Positions 57,774 to 64,000 of a stretch of DNA of 64,000 bases are shown here, in pieces. The position numbers and the translations under genes are program-made. Each line of letters begins with the position of its first letter. The stretch's first letter is position 1. The stretch lies in NCBI RefSeq assembly GCF_014495845.1, contig NZ_CP061080.1, positions 5,880,001 to 5,944,000 of the forward strand, in the 5' to 3' direction. Below the pieces are notes generated by a model. It saw only the letters and a list, made by a program, of their open reading frames with translations. It was not told where the DNA came from and made no database searches. Source of the DNA: Aquibium microcysteis. GTDB taxonomy: Bacteria > Pseudomonadota > Alphaproteobacteria > Rhizobiales > Rhizobiaceae.

Positions 57774-58831
57774 TGGAAAAATCGACAAACGAGTGCAGCG
57801 ACGCCAGCGTCCTACCCATCGATCCGACTGTGTCTGTGCTCATGCTTACCTATAACCATGAGAAATATATAGCACAGGCAATTGAAGGAGTGGTGAGACA
57901 AGAATGTGGGTTCGCAATTGAACTGGTAATTGCCGACGATTCATCAACAGACGCGACTTTAGAAATTGTCAGAGAATATCAAGCAAGATACCCGAATATA
58001 ATCCGGGTTCTGACTGCGCAATCAAACGTCGGAATATACAGTAACTATAAGCGCGCGCTCGCTGCATGCCGGGGAGAGTGGATCGCCTTCTGTGAAGGGG
58101 ATGATTATTGGATCGACGGAAACAAGCTCAGTTTGCAGATCGGTTGCATTAACACAGTGCGCGGAGTCGACATATCTTTTCATTCGTGTATGATACAGTA
58201 CGGGGATTCTTCTGATCTCGTAGGTCCTGTAAATAGGGTATCCAGTAGAAACAGAATAATAAAGACACAAGATGTTATATTTGGCGGGGGTAGTTTCATG
58301 CCTACTGCGAGTATACTGGTCAAAGCTCAGATGTTGAAAGATATGCCCTCTTGGCTATCGGAGTGTGGCGGTGCGATCGATGTTTACGTCCAAGCTTACG
58401 GAGCCAGGAACGGCGGCGCCCTCTACATAGATAGGCCGATGTCTGTGTATCGGCGTGGTGTAGCAGGATCATGGACAGAAGTTATGGCACGGGACCCGAA
58501 GGGGTTTAATAAATTTTGGATTAAGAGGATAGATCTACTTAGAAGGATGGCAGCGGACTTTCGTATTGATCGCAAAGCTGTCTACATACTTATCGGCCGT
58601 GAGCTTATGGGTATAATTGAGAGATCGAAATATGTGGAGAATAGGGAAGTTTTCAAATTTGTTGATACGCAGGCGAGAGAAATAGCTAGTTTTGTTCCCC
58701 TATATTATTATCGGTATATGAGAATTATAATAGAATCGCCGCATAGATGGCGATATCTTTGGGTGCGAACTATCTGGAATAGGTGGCTCGGGCGCGCTCG
58801 GAAATTAGCAGTAACACTTAGATTGATGTGA
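57770..58831 (+). CDS. GT2-family glycosyltransferase
   Basis: A 353-residue GT-A-fold inverting transferase: VSVLMLTYNHEKYIAQAIEG, LVIADDSSTDATLEIVREYQ, EWIAFCEGDDYWIDGNKLSL (the DxD-like site). The C-terminal third is basic and may sit at the membrane. AT-rich codon use. The ATGATG start overlaps the flippase stop; either ATG could serve. Confidence 0.88.
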   Translation: MMEKSTNECSDASVLPIDPTVSVLMLTYNHEKYIAQAIEGVVRQECGFAIELVIADDSSTDATLEIVREYQARYPNIIRVLTAQSNVGIYSNYKRALAACRGEWIAFCEGDDYWIDGNKLSLQIGCINTVRGVDISFHSCMIQYGDSSDLVGPVNRVSSRNRIIKTQDVIFGGGSFMPTASILVKAQMLKDMPSWLSECGGAIDVYVQAYGARNGGALYIDRPMSVYRRGVAGSWTEVMARDPKGFNKFWIKRIDLLRRMAADFRIDRKAVYILIGRELMGIIERSKYVENREVFKFVDTQAREIASFVPLYYYRYMRIIIESPHRWRYLWVRTIWNRWLGRARKLAVTLRLM

Positions 58832-58843
58832 GGGTAGTCTGTC

Positions 58844-59791
58844 GTGATAATTGACTGCGTCCTGCTGAATGACGAATATGAAATTCTGAATATACGACTC
58901 TCCTTGCTAAGCAGTTGTGTTGAAAGGCATATCGTTGTAGCTTCTAACGAGACATTCACTGGGCGAAGTAAGAATATAAATTTGAGTTACGTTATCGATC
59001 GAATCCCGGAAGAATATCGCCATAAAGTAGATGTCGTTTGGTTGGAGAAACTGGTTGGAAAAGATCCTTGGCAGCGAGAGTATTATAGTAGAAATTCATT
59101 AGTTCATTATATGGAGAAGTGCAGGGATGAAGATATAATTTTGTTTTCCGACGTGGATGAAATCCCTAGACCAAGTGCGTTGACTGCGATCACGCAATTT
59201 GGATGTTCGGAGATAAGTTATCTAGGCCTGGATACCTATAACTTCAAGTTCAATTACAAGTTAATTCATGGTCTGGATGCAGTCTGGGCGGGTCCGGTGG
59301 TTTTTCCTAGGAGGCTGCTGCGATCTCCGCAGGAAATGAGAAGTGCCCGCTGGGAAAATGTGATTACCGGAAAAAATTTTATCTATAACGCAGGTTGGCA
59401 TTTCAGTTACCTTACGAGAACGAATGATGTAAGTACAAAGCTGGCGAGTTACTCCCACCAAGAGCGGGAGGCGCAGATGAATAAAAAGGCAGATATCGCG
59501 GCCTTTATTCGCGAGCGTAGAGGGTTTCACTCGCACGTGCGTCCTGGAGAAGTATGGGCGGTAGTCAGCATTGATGATTTCGGATGTAAAGAGCTCACGT
59601 CTCTCGTATCGCGATATCCAGAGTTCTTGTCGCATGAGGCAATTGACAGTCCTGATGATATTAACTTAGCGGTCCGTTTGAGTCTAAATCGTTTGCATCG
59701 GCACGAGAGGCATAAGATACTTCCTTGGTTTAGCGGAGGAGAGGTGATTAGTGATATATCCAGACGCTTCTTAAGGAAGGTGTTACCCTGA
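58844..59791 (+). CDS. GT17-family glycosyltransferase (beta-1,4-N-acetylglucosaminyltransferase type)
   Basis: A 315-residue protein like the bacterial members of family GT17, known from eukaryotic MGAT3: MIIDCVLLNDEYEILNIRLS, KDPWQREYYSRNSLVHYMEK, ILFSDVDEIPRPSALTA (metal-binding D-x-D) and YNAGWHFSYLTR. It probably adds GlcNAc or a related sugar. The start is GTG at 58844. Its TGA overlaps a CTG that probably starts the next gene. Confidence 0.85.
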   Translation: MIIDCVLLNDEYEILNIRLSLLSSCVERHIVVASNETFTGRSKNINLSYVIDRIPEEYRHKVDVVWLEKLVGKDPWQREYYSRNSLVHYMEKCRDEDIILFSDVDEIPRPSALTAITQFGCSEISYLGLDTYNFKFNYKLIHGLDAVWAGPVVFPRRLLRSPQEMRSARWENVITGKNFIYNAGWHFSYLTRTNDVSTKLASYSHQEREAQMNKKADIAAFIRERRGFHSHVRPGEVWAVVSIDDFGCKELTSLVSRYPEFLSHEAIDSPDDINLAVRLSLNRLHRHERHKILPWFSGGEVISDISRRFLRKVLP

Positions 59792-61131
59792 TAGATTATA
59801 ACACCATAACGGTCGCCGCCATAGCTGTTGGAATATATGCATTTATTCAAGCTTACAGGGGGCTCCGATCGAAGAAGATAGGATATAGTTGGTTCTGGGG
59901 CATACTTGGCCTTCAGATAGTGGAGTACTTCACGCTAAATGCATTAGGGTTGTTCGGTTACGCGGGTGATAATTATAAAACTATATCTATCTGGCTGGAT
60001 GAAGTATTCATAGTCGTGGCCGTATATTTAATATCCGTCATAGTTGGACACGTTGTTTTCCGACTTACCGCTGAAGCTAAGGTAATAAGGTTCCGTTTTC
60101 CGCAGCTAACTCTACATCCGCTCACGATCTCACGGATTAGCTATGCGTACTCATTGGGCGCCAGCGTTGTACTGATTGTCCTGACGATGGCCGGATACTA
60201 TGGTTACTTTAGGTCGGTCGACATGGTAAGTGAAGCGCCGGTTTGGCTAGATCCTATATCGATTGCGGCGCGCCTTGGGATGCCTTTACTTCTTTTGGTA
60301 GCTTTGGTGGCAGAAAGACATCGTCGTGGAAAACGGGGAGTATACGGCTTAGTCGTCCTATGGACGCTCGCAGGATTCATTTCGGGATTTAAGTTTCAGG
60401 TGTTTCTGCCGGTTGCGCTGCTTGCTGTCGCGAGCTGGATGAACGGAAATTTACGCCTCAGATACGTTAGTGCCACATTATTTTTGATCTTCGCTGCTTA
60501 CTCCGTTATCGAGCCGCTCCGTCTATATCGGGACTCGTATGGGCAAGTAGATGTAGCTGAAGCATTCAGTACTCTGTTCGACGATAGCGCGGTCGAAGTT
60601 TACGGTAGCACCCGTCTTCTAGATCGCGTTGTGAATCGAATCGACAACACACGGACAGGTGCGACTGCTCTAAAGATGTATAACTTGGGACAACTTGACG
60701 AACTAAAGAGAAGAGTTGATGAGGCGTACTCCCTCTTGTTACCGTTGGCGTTCGTACCGAGGTACTTTTGGCCTGACAAGCCCCTAGCGGATCTTGGTCG
60801 GGTCTTGTCTATCCAGCTGACTGGTAACGAGTATAATTCTGTGTCGCTAATAAGACCGGTTGCAGATTACATATGGGGAGGTATTAATTTCGTTATTGTA
60901 TCCGGAATTGTCTCCGGCTTTCTAATATCGCTGGGTTCAGTGATTGCGAATGTATGGATTAGGAATCCGCTTCAGCGAATATTACTCCTATTTGTCGCTA
61001 TATCGTTATCGATTGGTTCCGATTACGCCTTGTATACGTATATTGGTCTTTTGAGGGTATTCCTGTTCATGACGGTAGCTATCTATGTATTAAAGAAGAC
61101 AGGGTGGGTTGTGCTTAGGCGTGCTGACTGA
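59788..61131 (+). CDS. Polysaccharide polymerase (Wzy-like), probably CTG-initiated
   Basis: A polytopic membrane protein with about ten helices and a large periplasmic loop (residues 240-340, with YGSTRLLDRVVNRID and PRYFWPDKPLADLG, where the latter pattern is common in O-antigen polymerases). The first obvious start, GTG at 59920, would cut off a helix. The frame stays open upstream and encodes ITVAAIAVGIYAFIQAY and IGYSWFWGILGLQIVEYF. The only codon placed after a ribosome site (AAGGAAGG at 59773-59780) is CTG at 59788, overlapping the previous stop (CTGA). This gives 447 residues. Confidence 0.75.
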   Translation: MIDYNTITVAAIAVGIYAFIQAYRGLRSKKIGYSWFWGILGLQIVEYFTLNALGLFGYAGDNYKTISIWLDEVFIVVAVYLISVIVGHVVFRLTAEAKVIRFRFPQLTLHPLTISRISYAYSLGASVVLIVLTMAGYYGYFRSVDMVSEAPVWLDPISIAARLGMPLLLLVALVAERHRRGKRGVYGLVVLWTLAGFISGFKFQVFLPVALLAVASWMNGNLRLRYVSATLFLIFAAYSVIEPLRLYRDSYGQVDVAEAFSTLFDDSAVEVYGSTRLLDRVVNRIDNTRTGATALKMYNLGQLDELKRRVDEAYSLLLPLAFVPRYFWPDKPLADLGRVLSIQLTGNEYNSVSLIRPVADYIWGGINFVIVSGIVSGFLISLGSVIANVWIRNPLQRILLLFVAISLSIGSDYALYTYIGLLRVFLFMTVAIYVLKKTGWVVLRRAD

Positions 61132-61146
61132 GTTCTGTGAAATTTG

Positions 61147-62145
61147 ATGTTATCCGCGTACATCACCCACTTCACCCGCCATCCCCGCCCGAACGTCTTC
61201 AGCATCGAGCGACTGTTCGAAGACGTCCGCACCGCTATGCCCGCAGACTGCCGGGTGAAGGTCTGGACCTGCCGTCATCCCTCGACCGGCCTGCTGCCGC
61301 GCCTGAAGGATATGTGGGCGGCGCGCGCGGCCCAGAGCGACGTCAATCACGTCACCGGGGACGTACACTACCTCGTGCTTCTGCTCGATCCGCGCCGGAC
61401 GGTCCTGACCGTGCATGATCTCGTTCTGCTTGGGCGGCTGCGCGGCGTCAGGCGCTTCGTGCTCTGGCTGTTCTGGTACTGGCTGCCTGTGCGGCGCTGC
61501 CGTGCCGTGGTGGCCATTTCGGAGACGACGCGGCAGGCGCTGATTGCCAGTGTGCGCTGTGATCCGGGCAAGATCCGGGTGATCCACAACAGCGTCTCCG
61601 CCGAGTTCCAGCCGTCCCCGAAGGAGTTCGATGCTGCGCGCCCGCGCATCCTGCAGATCGGGACACGGCCGAACAAGAACCTCGAGCGGGTGGCGGAAGC
61701 GCTTGAAGGACTGTCCTGTCTCCTCGTGGTGGTCGGTGAACTCGACCCGGCACAGGAGAGTGTTCTGCGCCGGCATGGAATCGCGTTCGAGAGCCGGGTC
61801 GGGCTGTCGCGCGAGGAACTGCTTTCCGAGTACGTCGCCGCCGATCTCGTACTCTTCGCCTCGACATATGAAGGTTTCGGGCTACCGATCGTGGAGGCGC
61901 AGGCGGTTGGCCGGCCGGTGGTGACGAGCAACCTCTCCTCGATGCCGGAGGTGGCGGGCGAGGGCGCCTGCCTGGTCGATCCCCTCGATGTCACAAGCAT
62001 CCGTGCCGGCGTCGACCGCGTGATCGCCGACGAGCGTTATCGCGCCGGTCTGGTGGAGCGCGGCTTCGCCAATGCCGCGCGCTTCAGCGCCGCCGCGGTG
62101 GCCGAGCGCTATGCCGCGCTCTACCGCGAGATTGCGCAAGAATGA
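61147..62145 (+). CDS. GT-B glycosyltransferase, family 4
   Basis: A 332-residue transferase: N-terminal MLSAYITHFTRHPRPNVFSI, VLTVHDLVLLGRLRGVRRF, and donor domain with IRVIHNSVSAEF, RILQIGTRPNKNLERVAEAL, VLFASTYEGFGLPIVEAQA (E-x7-E). GC jumps back up at its first codons, so it belongs to the conserved flank rather than the AT-rich cassette. ATG at 61147 is preferred over the TTG at 61144. Confidence 0.9.
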   Translation: MLSAYITHFTRHPRPNVFSIERLFEDVRTAMPADCRVKVWTCRHPSTGLLPRLKDMWAARAAQSDVNHVTGDVHYLVLLLDPRRTVLTVHDLVLLGRLRGVRRFVLWLFWYWLPVRRCRAVVAISETTRQALIASVRCDPGKIRVIHNSVSAEFQPSPKEFDAARPRILQIGTRPNKNLERVAEALEGLSCLLVVVGELDPAQESVLRRHGIAFESRVGLSREELLSEYVAADLVLFASTYEGFGLPIVEAQAVGRPVVTSNLSSMPEVAGEGACLVDPLDVTSIRAGVDRVIADERYRAGLVERGFANAARFSAAAVAERYAALYREIAQE

Positions 62146-62175
62146 CGGCCGCCGGGACCCAACACCCGGCGGCCG
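62146..62175 (+). terminator. Hairpin after the last glycosyltransferase gene
   Basis: A perfect 11-bp GC stem (CGGCCGCCGGG) with an eight-base loop directly follows the stop codon. No U tail is visible. It separates the glycan operon from the minus-strand capsid gene. Confidence 0.6.
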
Positions 62176-62310
62176 CCTGCGAATGACGGGAGAGAGAAGC
62201 CCGCCATCCGCGCCGGGGCGGGCCTCACGCGGCGTGGAACGTCGCCGCGGAGGCCTCGGCCCCTGCCTCGTTACGGGCGCGCGGAGACCGGCCGCCTCCG
62301 CGCGCGCGCC

Positions 62311-63525
62311 TCATGCCGCGAACTTCAGGAGCTTGATGGCGTTGAAGTCGCTGATGCCGCCGCCCACCCGCTTGGTCACGTAGAACAGCACGTAGGGCTT
62401 GGCCGAGTAGGGATCGCGCAGCACCTGCACGCCGCGGCGGTCCACCACCAGATAGCCGCGCTCGAAATCGCCGAAGGCGAGGCTGGCCGCGCCCGGCGCG
62501 ATGTCGGGCATGTCGTCGCACTCCTCCACCGGGAAGCCGAGCAGGGTGGGACGCAGGCTGCCGGCGAGATCCGGCTGCCAGAGGTAGTTGCCGTTGTCGT
62601 CCTTGATGCGCCGGATGGCCGACTGGGTCATCCGGTTCATCACGAAGCGCGCATTGCGGCGGTAGGCGGCTTTCAGCGCGAAGACGAGGTCGTAGAGCAC
62701 GTCGGCGGCATAGTCGGCCGGCAGGCCGCCGGAGACGCCGGTCGCCACGTAGCCCACCTTGCCCCAGGCCCAGGCGTCGTTGGCGGCCTGGTCGTAGGCG
62801 AGGAAGCCCTTGGGCTGGTTCACGCCGGTGCCGGAGACGAAGGCGCGGCTCTCGGCGGTGGCGAAGGCATCCACGATCTCGCGGTTCAGCCAGGCATCCA
62901 CGTCCACGGCGGCATCGTCGAGAAGCTTGCCGGTGGCGGCGGGGCAGGCATAGATCTCCATCGTGGGATAGGAGAGCTCGGCGATCTTCGGCGTGCCGGT
63001 GACCGGGCGGTCGTCGGTCTCGCCCACCCAGCCGGTGGCCGCGCCCGCGGTCACGAAGGGCCGCTTGTAGACGCTGGACGAGACGGTGAGGTGCCCGGCG
63101 ATGCGGCGGATGGGGGAGAGCTCCTTCAGCTCCCCGAACAGCGCCGTCTCGGAACTCTCGGGCACGAGGAAGCCGCCGTCGGGCTCGGAGCCGACGCTCA
63201 TGCCCTTGCCCTCGAGCGAGAGCAGATGCGAGGGATCACCCCTGCGGACATAGCGCTCGAAGGCGCTCTTGGCCTCGCTCGCGCCGTCCACCCGGGCCAG
63301 GATCGGGCGGTTGAGGCGCAGGAACTCCTGGTCGACCTTCTGGAGGGTCTGCTCGATGCGCGCCAGCTTGTCCTCCACCAGCGGATCGACCGACTTGCGG
63401 CTTTCCAGCGCCAGCAGCCGGGCGTCGTTCTCGGCCTTGAAGGCCTCGAAGGCATTCATGTAGGTGTCGAAGGCGCCGGCGGCGTCGGGGAAGCTCTCCG
63501 GGGCGGCGATGTGGTCATATTGCAT
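62311..63525 (-). CDS. HK97-fold major capsid protein, gene-transfer-agent type
   Basis: A 404-residue capsid protein. Residues 1-100 form a coiled-coil scaffold-like delta domain (FDTYMNAFEAFKAENDARLL). The HK97 core follows: KGMSVGSEPDGGFLVPESSE, TGWVGETDDRPVTGTPKIAE, FVSGTGVNQPKGFLAYDQAA, and the C-terminal YLVVDRRGVQVLRDPYSAKP, YVLFYVTKRVGGG. These blocks closely resemble my recollection of the RcGTA major capsid protein (g5). No portal, protease or terminase gene flanks it; both neighbours are glycosyltransferase genes on the plus strand. The start follows AGGGAGACC. Confidence 0.88.
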   Translation of the reverse strand: MQYDHIAAPESFPDAAGAFDTYMNAFEAFKAENDARLLALESRKSVDPLVEDKLARIEQTLQKVDQEFLRLNRPILARVDGASEAKSAFERYVRRGDPSHLLSLEGKGMSVGSEPDGGFLVPESSETALFGELKELSPIRRIAGHLTVSSSVYKRPFVTAGAATGWVGETDDRPVTGTPKIAELSYPTMEIYACPAATGKLLDDAAVDVDAWLNREIVDAFATAESRAFVSGTGVNQPKGFLAYDQAANDAWAWGKVGYVATGVSGGLPADYAADVLYDLVFALKAAYRRNARFVMNRMTQSAIRRIKDDNGNYLWQPDLAGSLRPTLLGFPVEECDDMPDIAPGAASLAFGDFERGYLVVDRRGVQVLRDPYSAKPYVLFYVTKRVGGGISDFNAIKLLKFAA

Positions 63526-63788
63526 GCACGGTCTCCCTTTCGGTGCGTCCCGGATCGGGGATCGATCCGGCAGCGCCCGCAAAGGATGCGGCCGCCCGGA
63601 GGGGGTGGGGACAGAGGGGTTCGGAATTTTTTCTTCATTGCCCCTCGGGCTGCATGCCGACCCAATGAAATCAGGACCTTGGCGTTGAAAAAAAGTTCGT
63701 GCCCCATGAAATCCATGCACGCGGCGCGGGCGAAACCGACGCGAAGCGGAACCCGCATGGCGCCTGCCGGCGGCGGCGGGAGGCCGTG

Positions 63789-64000
63789 ATGGCGCAGCCG
63801 CGGCCCGTCATCATGGTGTTCGTCCGCTACTACCTGCCCGGCTACCGGTCCGGCGGCCCGATCCGCACGATCGCCAACCTCGTCGAGGCCCTCGGCGACG
63901 CGTTCGATTTCCGGATCGTCACGTCCGACCGCGATGCGACGGACGAGCGGGCCTATGGCGGCGTCGACGTCGACGCGTGGAACCGGGTCGGCAAGGCTTC
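63789..64000 (+). CDS. GT-B glycosyltransferase, truncated by window end
   Basis: The first 70 codons of a probable family 4 transferase. VIMVFVRYYLPGYRSGGPIR and TIANLVEALGDAFDFRIVTS are the usual N-terminal glycine-rich acceptor-side Rossmann start. A ribosome site GGCGGGAGG precedes the ATG. The glycan locus therefore continues past the window. Confidence 0.8.
   Translation, partial: MAQPRPVIMVFVRYYLPGYRSGGPIRTIANLVEALGDAFDFRIVTSDRDATDERAYGGVDVDAWNRVGKA

Noticed and set aside
62311..63525. Prophage or encapsulin
   Set aside because: No integrase, terminase, portal or tail genes adjoin it, so it is not a prophage. The coiled-coil delta domain and GTA-type C-terminus argue against an encapsulin shell protein.

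Overview
The window looks like the chromosome of an alphaproteobacterium of the Hyphomicrobiales (Rhizobiales), probably near Mesorhizobium/Phyllobacteriaceae. The reasons are high GC with strong codon bias, Omp2-type porins whose leader region reads EPEPVEYVRVCD, an IalB-family protein, DUF982 and DUF2200 proteins, rhizobial palindromic intergenic repeats and a gene-transfer-agent-type capsid. The genus is an inference. I see no rRNA, tRNA or CRISPR array.

Bases 1-23 kb hold a leucine/isovalerate degradation pathway (TetR regulator, isovaleryl-CoA dehydrogenase, both methylcrotonyl-CoA carboxylase subunits) on the minus strand, normally compact but here spread over 20 kb. Between its parts sit a glutathione transferase, an ABC half transporter with a degenerate ATPase, two paralogous double-barrel outer-membrane proteins, and a cluster of conflict-type genes. 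The latter are a CHAT protease/NB-ARC/TPR protein with a translationally coupled partner, an AbrB-VapC module and a HicAB module. A membrane protein/small ORF/YEATS-like three-gene unit follows directly upstream of the TetR gene. The CHAT pair and the YEATS-like unit are the best candidates for undescribed systems.

Bases 22-42 kb are mostly chromosomal housekeeping and envelope genes: a HisC-like aminotransferase, a HisKA_2 sensor kinase, a serine beta-lactamase-like hydrolase, two tandem Omp2-type porins, an HlyD/FtsX/LolD-type ABC export operon, a phosphoribosyltransferase, a DUF982 protein, SelO and an IalB-like protein. Two perfect TTGAC-N4-GTCAA (FNR/FixK-type) boxes precede the ABC operon and the phosphoribosyltransferase.

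Bases 39.6-64 kb are an exopolysaccharide/surface-glycan locus. It opens with two duplicated 70-residue membrane proteins, a NusG/RfaH-like antiterminator, a VanZ-like protein and an initiating sugar-phosphate transferase. Then comes a five-copy repeat array split by a fresh IS4-family insertion. The glycan genes proper follow: rmlB, rmlA, glycosyltransferases, methyltransferases, a DegT aminotransferase, an ATP-grasp/HAD fusion, a flippase, a polymerase and more glycosyltransferases. Bases 54.2-61.1 kb are clearly AT-richer and look like an exchanged serotype cassette. Two phage/GTA-type genes (a DUF2793 protein and an RcGTA-like major capsid protein) lie alone on the minus strand inside this locus.
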